DNA from: Planctomycetota bacterium
Lineage (GTDB): Bacteria; Planctomycetota; Phycisphaerae; Phycisphaerales; SM1A02
Reading direction: 5' to 3'
DNA: 13,922 nt
Assembly: GCA_014381385.1 (NCBI GenBank)
Contig: JACNLR010000223.1
Span: 1-13,922 of the forward strand
The stretch's first letter is position 1; every line of letters starts with the position of its first letter. Of this stretch, positions 1 through 7,528 are shown piece by piece. The notes under the pieces are model-generated. The model had not been told where the DNA came from. It worked only from the letters and a program-made list of their open reading frames with translations, and did no database searches. A program made the translations under genes and the position numbers.

Positions 1-47
<47 letters not shown>

Positions 48-50
48 TTT

Positions 51-452
51 ATGGAGTTCTCTACATTTTTTGCTGTTGCTGTTGGCGGTGGTGTTGGTGC
101 CATTCTTCGATACGTAGTTGCAAACGTCGGACAATCGTTGACTACTTCTGAGTTTCCTCTTGGAACCCTCCTTGTCAACATCATTGGTTGCGCTCTCATC
201 GGATTTTTAACAGCGCTCCTCATTGGACCACTCTGGCAACATAGAGAGTTCCTGCGCCTCCTTCTCCTTGTCGGAGTACTTGGTGGATTCACTACGTTTT
301 CCACGTTCGCACTTGACTCCATAGAATTGTTTGATGCTGGTCGAATTCGCCAAGTTGTTATGTACATTATCCTAAGTAATGTATTTGGCATCCTCGCAGC
401 ATGGAGCTCGTACAAATTTGGCTCTATACTGTTCGCCGCGCAATCTACCTAA
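51..452 (+). CDS. crcB: Fluoride channel/exporter CrcB (Fluc family)
   Basis: This is a 133-residue hydrophobic protein of normal length for the dual-topology Fluc/CrcB fluoride channels, which assemble as dimers in the inner membrane and let F- leave the cell. Visible family signatures are GGGVGAILRY near residues 12-21, GTLLVNIIG at about 38-46 and the GGFTTFSTF segment at about 78-86, which contains the pore-lining Phe/Thr/Ser residues. Four membrane segments can be drawn. The ATG lies three bases after the tRNA end, so there is no room for a Shine-Dalgarno site or a fluoride riboswitch. The family signature begins about ten residues after this Met, which supports this start. The frame is open through the tRNA, but no ATG, GTG or TTG occurs there. 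The next gene starts 23 bp downstream. Confidence 0.93.
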   Translation: MEFSTFFAVAVGGGVGAILRYVVANVGQSLTTSEFPLGTLLVNIIGCALIGFLTALLIGPLWQHREFLRLLLLVGVLGGFTTFSTFALDSIELFDAGRIRQVVMYIILSNVFGILAAWSSYKFGSILFAAQST

Positions 453-459
453 CGCTACG

Positions 460-478
460 TAAAGGACTAACCCAGATG
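460..478 (+). promoter_or_regulatory. Ribosome binding site that decides the start of the first M14-like gene
   Basis: AAAGGA at about 461-466 lies some nine to ten bases before the ATG at 476. An upstream in-frame ATG at 401 would bury the start inside crcB and has no comparable site, so the ATG at 476 is preferred. Confidence 0.6.
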
Positions 479-2374
479 ATTACAATTTGTTTACTTTCAG
501 CTATGATTTTTTCGATGCAGGAAGTTGAATCGCAGCCAGAGCGTGAATGGCGAACACCAAATGAAATTTCCTCGCAAATCACGCATCTTTCCGAATCATA
601 CGAAGCAGTGACAACTACGATTATTGGTTATTCTGGCAATGGGCTACCAATTCAATGCATGCAAATTGCACGAGTGGGAGATATACCTGTCGACGAGCGC
701 AGTGCTATTCTCCTTGTTGCTGGTATCGATGGGGATCATTTGCTTGGAACTGAGGTCGCATTAGATATTGTTACTTCCGTTCTTGCAGCAGACTCAGAAA
801 AGTTCGAGCCACTACTTGAAACACATAAACTTTATGTCATACCTCAGGTAAACCCTGACGCTGCGAGTTATTATTTTAATCCCGTCCAAACCCAACGACG
901 AAGAAACGTAACTCCTGCTGATAACGATCACGATGGTGTGATAGACGAAGATGGTACTGAGGATTTAAATGGCGATGGGCTCATAACAATGATGCGTGTT
1001 CCTGACTTGGAGAAAGCAACGCACTTGGCTAATCCAGACTTACCACGGTTAAACATTACCCCTAAACCGTTGGAAGGTAAAGTGGCTTCGTTCGTTTTAT
1101 ATTCTGAAGGAATCGATAACGATGGTGACGGAGACTACAACGAAGACGGTCTAGGTGGTGTTGACTTAAATAAAAACTTTATGCATGGCTACCAATTCCA
1201 CGGTGATGGCGCTGGTCACTGGCAACTATCAGAAAGTGAATCCAAAGCACTTGCTGATTTTGTTCTTACGCATCAGGAAATTGCTGCAATCATAGTCTAC
1301 GGGCAACACGACACGCTATCTAAGCCCTTTGTCGAAAACGGCAAGGACAAAGCAGGCGCACCCCAGAAACTTGCAGAAGATGACGTTGAAATGTATAAAA
1401 TCATCAGCGAAAAATTTGTAGAACTCACTGAGCTCAAAGAAGTTGAGCAACCAAACTGGGATGGGAGTTTCATCGCATGGGCATATGCGCAATATGGAGT
1501 TCCTTCTTTCTCAACCCCGCTCTGGTCAAGGCCAATCATTGAAGATACCAACCAAGACGGCAAAGAAACAAAAGGCAGTGATGAACTTTCCGAAGATACT
1601 ACGGAAGAAACCGACTTAACACCTTCTGGAGTTGGTGACATTTCTCAGGAAACGATGGATGAACTTTTTCAAGCAGCTGTCGCCGCAGGGTACATAGATG
1701 GTGGCGAGGCGAGTTCTGAAATGACACCAACAGTAGAAGAAGCTGAGATGTATTGCAAGATGATGGGTATTGATATTCGCAGAGTACAGAGCAAGAAGGG
1801 TTCGAACAAGGCAAGCTCCGCTGATGCTAAATGGTTAGAGTACAGTGACGCGGTTCGTGAGGGAACTGGATTTGTAGATTGGACTCCTTTCGAACACCCA
1901 CAACTCGGACAGATTGAGATAGGTGGTTGGGTGCCCTACTTTAAAACACTTCCACCAACAAATGCGATCGATGCCATTACGGAAAAACAAGTTTCGTTTC
2001 TCGTAGACACTGCAAGTCGACTTCCGAAAGTTCGATTAAGTACTCCCAGTATCGAAAAACTTGGCAACGGTCTTTGGGAAGTAAAAGTAGCCGTCATCAA
2101 CGATGGTTGGTTTCCAACAGGAACAGCTATGGCTAAAAAAAATAAGCGAGCGAGACCATTTGTAGTTCGCCTCGGTGTACCAAACAAATCCATAGTCTCA
2201 GGTAGAAAAGTGAATCTCATTTGGGCGCTAGATGGAAAGGGCACTCGACAGTGGTACAAATGGATACTTCAAGGGAATCAAAACGAGAAGATAGACCTCA
2301 CGCTCTACAGTGAAAAATTTGGCACGAAAACAATTTCAACCGTTTTAAAAGAAACGAAAGGAGATGGAGCATGA
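476..2374 (+). CDS. Exported M14 carboxypeptidase-like protein, probable pseudoenzyme
   Basis: 632 residues from the ATG at 476. The first 20 or so residues are a hydrophobic export signal (MITICLLSAMIFSM), though the usual positive charge at its start is missing. The body is a diverged M14 zinc carboxypeptidase fold, homologous end to end with the next gene, including the C-terminal beta-rich domain (both have an LW-[EK]-V-[KT]-V stretch and a TAMA segment). Against the M14 pattern, the HxxE zinc motif reads LGTE (Leu90, Glu93; a His sits at 88), the substrate-binding NRN reads NKN (232-234), and the catalytic Glu in FTNELW is Pro348. The third zinc ligand is still plausible (His278). Three DxDxDG-type calcium-binding loops fall at 149-225, and another DxNxDG at about 357. 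An acidic linker occupies about 351-455. The stop overlaps the next ATG. I infer loss of peptidase activity; binding, chaperone or inhibitor roles are possible. Confidence 0.8.
   Translation: MITICLLSAMIFSMQEVESQPEREWRTPNEISSQITHLSESYEAVTTTIIGYSGNGLPIQCMQIARVGDIPVDERSAILLVAGIDGDHLLGTEVALDIVTSVLAADSEKFEPLLETHKLYVIPQVNPDAASYYFNPVQTQRRRNVTPADNDHDGVIDEDGTEDLNGDGLITMMRVPDLEKATHLANPDLPRLNITPKPLEGKVASFVLYSEGIDNDGDGDYNEDGLGGVDLNKNFMHGYQFHGDGAGHWQLSESESKALADFVLTHQEIAAIIVYGQHDTLSKPFVENGKDKAGAPQKLAEDDVEMYKIISEKFVELTELKEVEQPNWDGSFIAWAYAQYGVPSFSTPLWSRPIIEDTNQDGKETKGSDELSEDTTEETDLTPSGVGDISQETMDELFQAAVAAGYIDGGEASSEMTPTVEEAEMYCKMMGIDIRRVQSKKGSNKASSADAKWLEYSDAVREGTGFVDWTPFEHPQLGQIEIGGWVPYFKTLPPTNAIDAITEKQVSFLVDTASRLPKVRLSTPSIEKLGNGLWEVKVAVINDGWFPTGTAMAKKNKRARPFVVRLGVPNKSIVSGRKVNLIWALDGKGTRQWYKWILQGNQNEKIDLTLYSEKFGTKTISTVLKETKGDGA
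2351..2374 (+). promoter_or_regulatory. Strong Shine-Dalgarno plus ATGA start/stop overlap
   Basis: AAAGGAGATG at about 2357-2366 sits just before the ATG at 2371, and that ATG overlaps the TGA stop of the upstream gene (2372-2374). Both features point to coupled, efficient translation of the second M14 gene. Confidence 0.75.
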
Positions 2375-4143
2375 TTCGTGTATTCATCCTATTTGCAATC
2401 TTCTTCATCCCTTCAACTTCATTCGCGCAGGCGCCCTACCCATCTAAAGTAAATTTACATTTTGATCATTGGTATGACTATGCAGAAATGACAAAAGCAC
2501 TGCATGACCTAGTTGAAGCGTACCCTGAGTTACTTGCAATCGAATCCTTAGGAAAAAGTGTCGGGGGAAGAGAAATCTGGATCGTAACGCTTAATAACCC
2601 AGCAACGGGTAGTGATCGTGATAAAACCGCGATGTTTATTGATGGAAACATTCACGGAAATGAAATCCAAGCTGCAGAAACTGTTTTGTACTCTATTTGG
2701 TATCTCTGCAAAAGTTTTGGCGTTATTGACCGAATAACGGAGTTGATTGATGAACGCTCCTTTTACTTTGTGCCTATGGCGAATCCTGACGGTAGAGAAG
2801 TTTGGTTTCATCAACCTGCATACCCACATTATTTACGCGGTGGTATACGACCAGTAGACAATGACCATGATGGATTATTCGATGAAGATGGTCCAGATGA
2901 TCTAGATGGTGATGGTCACATTACATCGATGTGGATTAAGGATGAGCTTGGTAGGTATGAAATTGACGAGAATGACCCTCGGTTCTTTACGAGAGTCGAT
3001 GCGAACGATCCACCCGGTGGATGGTCTAGGCTCGGTCAAGAGGGCATCGACAACGACGATGATGGAAAAATTAACGAAGATGGTATTGGGGGATACGACC
3101 CCAATCGCAATTGGCCTGCCGACTGGCAGCCTGAGTGGATTCAATACGGTGCAACCGATTATCCATTTAGTTTGCCAGAGACAAGAGTCATTGGTGAATT
3201 CCTCCTTGACCACCCAAACGTAGCGGCTTGCCAAAGTTACCACAACGCAGGTGGCATGATTCTTCAGGGTCCAAGTGCGTCGTACGTGAAGTATCCGCGC
3301 TCTGATGAGCGCGTTCACAGCACCATCGCAAACAAGGGCGCGGAAATGCTTCCGTTCTATGAACCAATGATTGCTTACAAAGATTTGTACACAGTCCATG
3401 GTGGTGAGGATGGTTTCACTTACGAGGCGCTTGGAATTGTCAGTTTCACAAACGAACTTTGGTCAGACAAACGGATGTACGCAAGAGAGAGTAACCCTTC
3501 TCGTGATGACCGCAAGCAATTTCGTGATCTTCTTCAATTTGAAGATGTGTTTGTACCATACCACGAGGTAGACCATCCAACATACGGGAAAGTTATGGTT
3601 GGTGGTACTAAAAAATACTCTAGTAGAATTACACCGCCATGGATGCTCGAAGAAGGTTGCCACCGCAACTTTGCCTTCACTATGTTTCATGCAGATGAAA
3701 TGCCGTTACTTTCTTGGGGTGCACTCGATGTCAAAAAGATCGGTAACCAATTGTGGAAAGTCACAGTAGAAGTTGCAAACGATAAGATTATCCCTTCGAG
3801 AACCGCAATGGCTGCAAAACATCATATTGGTTCGCCAGACGTTTTAGAATGCAAAAGCTCGGGAACAAATAGTGTTGCAGCATCTGGCACAGTGCCTTCT
3901 ATCCAAAAAACTACGAAACTTGATGCGATTGACTCAGAGATTCCAAATCGTATCCTTGTAAACAATGGAATAAGTGGTAAAGGAAACACGCTCTTCCAAT
4001 TTATCGTAACCGGTTTTGGTGAAGTAGATTTTACGTACACTGCCCAAAAGGGTGGAGTCCTAGAACAAAAAGTACAACTCAAGGAACAGTTTGTACCTAA
4101 GCCAATTGAACACAAGAGAGCCATTCCAAGCAATCCTTCATGA
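2371..4143 (+). CDS. Secreted M14 family zinc carboxypeptidase, active site intact
   Basis: 590 residues. The signal peptide is MIRVFILFAIFFIPSTSFA with a good cleavage site (SFA/QA, about 19). The M14 domain spans roughly 30-390. Zinc ligands are His95 and Glu98 (HGNE) and His291 (SYHN). Substrate-binding residues are Asn245-Arg246 (PNRNW) and Arg156 or Arg160. The catalytic Glu is Glu362 (FTNELW), with Tyr351 a candidate for the mobile tyrosine. Such enzymes remove C-terminal residues from peptides or act on cell-wall peptides; the substrate here is unknown. Between the arginine and the NRN motif lies an insert with three DxDxDG-type loops (163-174, 177-185, 227-238), resembling thrombospondin type 3 or dockerin calcium loops. 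A beta-rich C-terminal domain (about 445-565) follows. It is a tandem paralogue of the preceding gene, overlapping it by ATGA, and overlaps the MFS gene downstream the same way. Confidence 0.9.
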   Translation: MIRVFILFAIFFIPSTSFAQAPYPSKVNLHFDHWYDYAEMTKALHDLVEAYPELLAIESLGKSVGGREIWIVTLNNPATGSDRDKTAMFIDGNIHGNEIQAAETVLYSIWYLCKSFGVIDRITELIDERSFYFVPMANPDGREVWFHQPAYPHYLRGGIRPVDNDHDGLFDEDGPDDLDGDGHITSMWIKDELGRYEIDENDPRFFTRVDANDPPGGWSRLGQEGIDNDDDGKINEDGIGGYDPNRNWPADWQPEWIQYGATDYPFSLPETRVIGEFLLDHPNVAACQSYHNAGGMILQGPSASYVKYPRSDERVHSTIANKGAEMLPFYEPMIAYKDLYTVHGGEDGFTYEALGIVSFTNELWSDKRMYARESNPSRDDRKQFRDLLQFEDVFVPYHEVDHPTYGKVMVGGTKKYSSRITPPWMLEEGCHRNFAFTMFHADEMPLLSWGALDVKKIGNQLWKVTVEVANDKIIPSRTAMAAKHHIGSPDVLECKSSGTNSVAASGTVPSIQKTTKLDAIDSEIPNRILVNNGISGKGNTLFQFIVTGFGEVDFTYTAQKGGVLEQKVQLKEQFVPKPIEHKRAIPSNPS

Positions 4144-5330
4144 CCAATTCTCTTAAACGTAATCTGCGTTTGTATCCGTGGTATGTAGGATTGTTCCATG
4201 CTTATTTTTGGCTTCCAATCTACTTTTTGTTTTTTAACAGTAAGCTTGATTTGTCTGATGTTCTTTATCTAGCATCAATTTATTTTGCCAGTGTTGTTGT
4301 GATTGAAGTTCCTTCTGGGTGGTTCAGCGACACTTTTGGAAGGAAAAAAACTCTCGTCATGGCAAGTTGTTTTCTCTGTGTTGCATACACATTATTTATA
4401 TTCGCAAACTCATTTAATCAATTTGTCATCGCTCAAATGTTATTAGCAGCTGGAATTGCTTTTAATAGTGGAACCGACACAAGTTTCTTATTAGAAACTA
4501 CACAAGAGCTCAATGACGAAGAATCGTACGGTCCATGCGAAGCAAGGGCTATGAAATTTAATTTTCTGGGCACAGCCACGGCCGCTATTCTTGGGGGTCT
4601 TGCATCAATTCCAAACTACCGAGGAGCATATATCCTTTCGTTTTTTGGAGGCATAGGCCTTCTAGTAATAACTCTACTTTTCAAAGAACCAATAAAAAAC
4701 AATAAAGAGGATCGTGTCAATTTTTTCAAGCAGATTGTTACTTGCTTTGCGTTACTTCGAAATGTACGCCTTCTTTGGCTTTCTTCTTTTGCGGTGTTCA
4801 TAATAATAGTTAATCATATTCCATATGAATTTTATCAACCATATGTTGAGGCGCTCGCAAAAAAATATGATGCGATGAAAGCGACTCCCCTTCTTTCTAG
4901 TATTCATTTAACACTCACTATGTTGATTGCTTCATGGTTTGCTTCTCGATCAATTCAAATTAAAAACAAAATTGGCACAAGCGCTACGCTTCTTTCAGCA
5001 GCGGGATTACAAATTGCCATCATGGCAATTATGCATTTTTTCCTAAGCCTTCCAGCTGCGATTGTTACTCTATTTCGGAGTTGCCCAAGAGCACTCATGA
5101 CTGCTCCCCTAAATGTGGCAGTTGCACCTAACGTTCCTGCATCTAAACGTGCCACATTTCTATCGCTTCAAAGTTTATTTGGCCGTCTTGGTTATTCAGT
5201 CACACTCGCCGCCTTCGCTACCATGGCTGGTGATAGTACATGGTCCTCAATATCCATAATGTTGGGTTGGGGCATGTGGGTCGGACTCGCTGGTTTTGTT
5301 GTTCTTCTTGTAACAAGCCGTTTTAAATAA
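4140..5330 (+). CDS. MFS transporter
   Basis: 396 residues with about twelve hydrophobic segments, the usual size for the major facilitator superfamily of the inner membrane. The motif A loop between TM2 and TM3 is clear: GWFSDTFGRKK at 60-70, preceded by EVPSG as in the EVPTG-type MFS subgroup. An SGTDTSFLLE segment (110-119) and a late SKRATFLSLQSLFGRLG segment (335-351) also recur in that subgroup. A long central loop lies at about 183-208. The substrate cannot be read from the sequence. The ATG overlaps the stop of the peptidase gene (ATGA), and I see no strong Shine-Dalgarno site, so translation is probably coupled. The link to two secreted M14 proteins suggests uptake or export of a related small molecule, which is inference. 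Confidence 0.85.
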   Translation: MTNSLKRNLRLYPWYVGLFHAYFWLPIYFLFFNSKLDLSDVLYLASIYFASVVVIEVPSGWFSDTFGRKKTLVMASCFLCVAYTLFIFANSFNQFVIAQMLLAAGIAFNSGTDTSFLLETTQELNDEESYGPCEARAMKFNFLGTATAAILGGLASIPNYRGAYILSFFGGIGLLVITLLFKEPIKNNKEDRVNFFKQIVTCFALLRNVRLLWLSSFAVFIIIVNHIPYEFYQPYVEALAKKYDAMKATPLLSSIHLTLTMLIASWFASRSIQIKNKIGTSATLLSAAGLQIAIMAIMHFFLSLPAAIVTLFRSCPRALMTAPLNVAVAPNVPASKRATFLSLQSLFGRLGYSVTLAAFATMAGDSTWSSISIMLGWGMWVGLAGFVVLLVTSRFK

Positions 5331-5350
5331 CACCTCTCAACACTGATCGT

Positions 5351-5389
5351 AATCCCGTTTGCAAAGAACGACGCGCGGGATTGTTTTGT
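5351..5389 (+). terminator. Putative Rho-independent terminator of the plus-strand cluster
   Basis: AATCCCG (5351-5357) pairs with CGGGATT (5376-5382), and a T-rich GTTTTGT follows at 5383-5389. It lies 20 bp after the MFS stop. The 18-base loop is long and the T-tract is interrupted, so this is a moderate call. On the other strand no T-tract follows the hairpin, so it should serve only the plus-strand genes. Confidence 0.5.
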
Positions 5390-5411
5390 CGCTCCCATCG
5401 TCCCAAGGTAA

Positions 5412-5576
5412 TTACATTTTTTTTTGGTTGATTGTCAACTTGGTTTTTTTCGGTTTTGCTGCAGAACTGCAACACGTATTTTTCCCCCAACATGGAAAAA
5501 ATGGCCGTATCAGTACAAATACTGCAAGTAACACTATCAACGACACAATCCAAAATTGCCATGACGTTACGGGCAT
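5412..5576 (-). CDS. Small FeoB-associated Cys-containing membrane protein (putative)
   Basis: 54 residues (MPVTSWQFW...), starting inside the feoB stop as TGATG, so one base is shared and translation is probably coupled. One membrane helix covers about residues 7-27. A short tail follows with Cys29, Cys35 and Cys36 (CWGKNTCC) and then a basic Lys-rich end. Layout, size and position match the small Cys-bearing single-helix proteins often found right after feoB, which are thought to help FeoB with iron or membrane assembly; that role is not proven for this family. The frame extends upstream inside feoB, but those starts would overlap feoB by 45 codons and add sequence that is not membrane-like. 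A run of nine A residues precedes the final ATG-TAA. Confidence 0.65.
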   Translation of the reverse strand: MPVTSWQFWIVSLIVLLAVFVLIRPFFPCWGKNTCCSSAAKPKKTKLTINQKKM

Positions 5577-7516
5577 CACACTACCGCCGAGACTAAAGTA
5601 AATGTGATAAACGAAGCAATCCAAGCAAGAACTGTCATGTAACCAAGTTGTAAGAGCGCCCAATTCCAAGATCCCGTCTCGCGCTTTGTTACAGCAATAG
5701 TAGGTAAACACTGCATTGCAAGCACAAAGAAAACTAATAAACTTGCCGCTGTTGGCAAATTGAAAATACGTTTGCCGTCATCGCGTTTTGCGTATTCTAT
5801 CTTCTGAATCACGCCCACATTTTCTACATCGTCATCCCCTGCCGTAAGGACTGCGAGTGTAGATACAAACACCTCCCTTGCTGCAAAACTCGTCAAGACG
5901 CCGACTGTTAACTTCCAGTCGTATCCAAGAGGTGCGAATGCTGGTTCAAAAATTTTGCCAAGTTGACCGGCAAAACTTCCAGATAACTGTGCGGTGTATT
6001 CAATTGAATCTGCTTCGGTTAAAAGTTTTTCTGCGGCTTCGGGTTGCGTGGCTACACTTGCTGCTTCTCGCAGCACAATAACACTCTCTGGCGTTGTAGC
6101 TTTAGGATATGCCGAAAGCCACCAGAGTATTACGACTATAGCAAGAATAACCGTGCCTGCGTTCTTTAAGAAAACCCACGCGCGATCTACTGTTGTTAAC
6201 AATGCCGTTCGGATGGATGGCATTTTATACGTAGGCAATTCCAACATCATTGGTCTTGATGTGCCTGGAATAACGGTCTTACGAACAATCAATGCGGTAA
6301 ACAACGCTGCAAGCGCACCCAAAATATAACAGCCAAAGAAAGCGAGCCCTGCTAGAAACGGCGAATCGATAAATAGCACACCGACAAGAAGAACATAAAC
6401 GGGTAAACGTGCAGAACAACTAAAAAATGGCGCGACCAGAATTGTTGCGATGCGGTCTCGCCGATCTGGAACAATTCTTGCAGCCATAATCGCTGGTATA
6501 GCACAAGCATGCGCTGATAAGAAGGGGACGAAGGATTGACCGGGTAAACCGAATTTACGAAGCAAGCGGTCCATGACAAATGCTGCCCTTGCTAAATACC
6601 CTGTATCCTCAAGCAAACTTATGAGGAAAAACAGTAAACAAATTTGTGGCAGGAAAACAACTGTACCCGCAACACCGCTGATTACACCGTCTACAACCAT
6701 ATCGTGAAGGTCGCCTTCAGGTAGTAATCCCCCTACAAATGCACCAACATGCCCAAAAATAACATCCACCATATCCATCGGAAAGGCGGCGAGTGTAAAT
6801 ATGGTCCAAAACAGTCCCATCATTACAATCGCAAAAACGATTAGACCGAGGATAGGGTGCGTGAATGCCTTGTCCACTCGATCCGTGAAGGTGCCCGTTG
6901 CAAGTTCACCTCCAACGCTCGAAGCGATTAACTCATTTGCCCAAGTATTTACAACCTTGTTTTCCCCTATAGGTGGGAGTGGTTTTGCATCACGTTTTGG
7001 TTTGTTAAGCGCTTCGTGTAGCGAAGTAATTCCCTGACCGGTTCTCGGGTGTACTGCAACTACATAGCACCCAAGTTTTTCGCCAAATTTTTCCGTGTCA
7101 ATTGTTAGTCCTGACTTTTGTGCGATATCGACCATCGATAACGCCAGAACGCACGGTACATCTCGGTGCAACACCTCGTTTACGATTGTTAAATTTCTTC
7201 GTAAATTCGTTGCGTCTGCGACTACAACAACTGCGTCGGGAGGTTCGCAACCTTCGCCATCAAGGGCTTTACGGCAAACGATTGAGAGTTCGTCTGTTGC
7301 ACTTAAACTATAAATACCGGGTAAATCAGTAAACGTTCTTTTTATGTCGGCGGAAGATGAAGTGCCCCGCCTTGCTTCAACCGTGCTTCCGGGGAAATTT
7401 GCAGTCGCACTTCTAAGCCCACACAATCGGTTAAACAATGTAGTTTTTCCGACATTGGGATTTCCAAGAAGTAAGATGGACTTGGCAGCACTTGTTTGCA
7501 AGGCAGGTGTTGACAT
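5576..7516 (-). CDS. feoB: Ferrous iron transport protein B (GTPase-permease)
   Basis: 646 residues from the ATG at 7516; a GTG at 7519 directly before it is the alternative. FeoB imports Fe(II) across the inner membrane. The N-terminal G domain has G1 GNPNVGKTT (18-26), a G2 Thr near 45 and G3 DLPG (64-67). G4 reads SMVD (127-130) where the family has NxxD. A helical spacer domain runs to about 215. The membrane part has the first core segment with GYLARAAFVMDR (306-317), a Cys-containing SAHACAIPAIMAAR (334-347), PFFSCSARLPVY (363-374), and the second core with SFAAREVFVS (543-552). The protein is shorter than E. coli FeoB (773 residues) and lacks a long C-terminal extension. The gene lies 12 bp after feoA and overlaps the small Cys protein. 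Only weak purine-rich sequence (AAAAGA) precedes the start. Confidence 0.95.
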   Translation of the reverse strand: MSTPALQTSAAKSILLLGNPNVGKTTLFNRLCGLRSATANFPGSTVEARRGTSSSADIKRTFTDLPGIYSLSATDELSIVCRKALDGEGCEPPDAVVVVADATNLRRNLTIVNEVLHRDVPCVLALSMVDIAQKSGLTIDTEKFGEKLGCYVVAVHPRTGQGITSLHEALNKPKRDAKPLPPIGENKVVNTWANELIASSVGGELATGTFTDRVDKAFTHPILGLIVFAIVMMGLFWTIFTLAAFPMDMVDVIFGHVGAFVGGLLPEGDLHDMVVDGVISGVAGTVVFLPQICLLFFLISLLEDTGYLARAAFVMDRLLRKFGLPGQSFVPFLSAHACAIPAIMAARIVPDRRDRIATILVAPFFSCSARLPVYVLLVGVLFIDSPFLAGLAFFGCYILGALAALFTALIVRKTVIPGTSRPMMLELPTYKMPSIRTALLTTVDRAWVFLKNAGTVILAIVVILWWLSAYPKATTPESVIVLREAASVATQPEAAEKLLTEADSIEYTAQLSGSFAGQLGKIFEPAFAPLGYDWKLTVGVLTSFAAREVFVSTLAVLTAGDDDVENVGVIQKIEYAKRDDGKRIFNLPTAASLLVFFVLAMQCLPTIAVTKRETGSWNWALLQLGYMTVLAWIASFITFTLVSAVV

Positions 7517-7528
7517 CACTGCAATCTT

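Noticed and set aside
401..475. N-terminal extension of the first M14-like protein starting at the ATG at 401
   Set aside because: It would overlap crcB by 52 bases, has no ribosome site, and puts a basic stretch before what is otherwise a clean hydrophobic export signal at 476.
476..2374. Calling the first M14-like gene a pseudogene
   Set aside because: The frame is open for 632 codons, has an export signal and ribosome site, and keeps structural motifs; only catalytic positions differ, which fits a pseudoenzyme better.
2902..3399. Minus-strand 165-codon frame inside the active M14 gene
   Set aside because: It is an antisense shadow; the plus strand carries clear zinc and substrate-binding motifs over the same bases.
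5359..5601. Plus-strand 80-codon frame between the MFS gene and feoB
   Set aside because: It runs antisense to the small feo gene and through the terminator-like hairpin, and its composition looks like a complement of the real gene.
5577..5711. Longer version of the small Cys-containing membrane protein starting inside feoB
   Set aside because: The extra 45 residues come from out-of-frame feoB sequence; the TGATG junction at 5576 gives a natural short start directly before the membrane helix.
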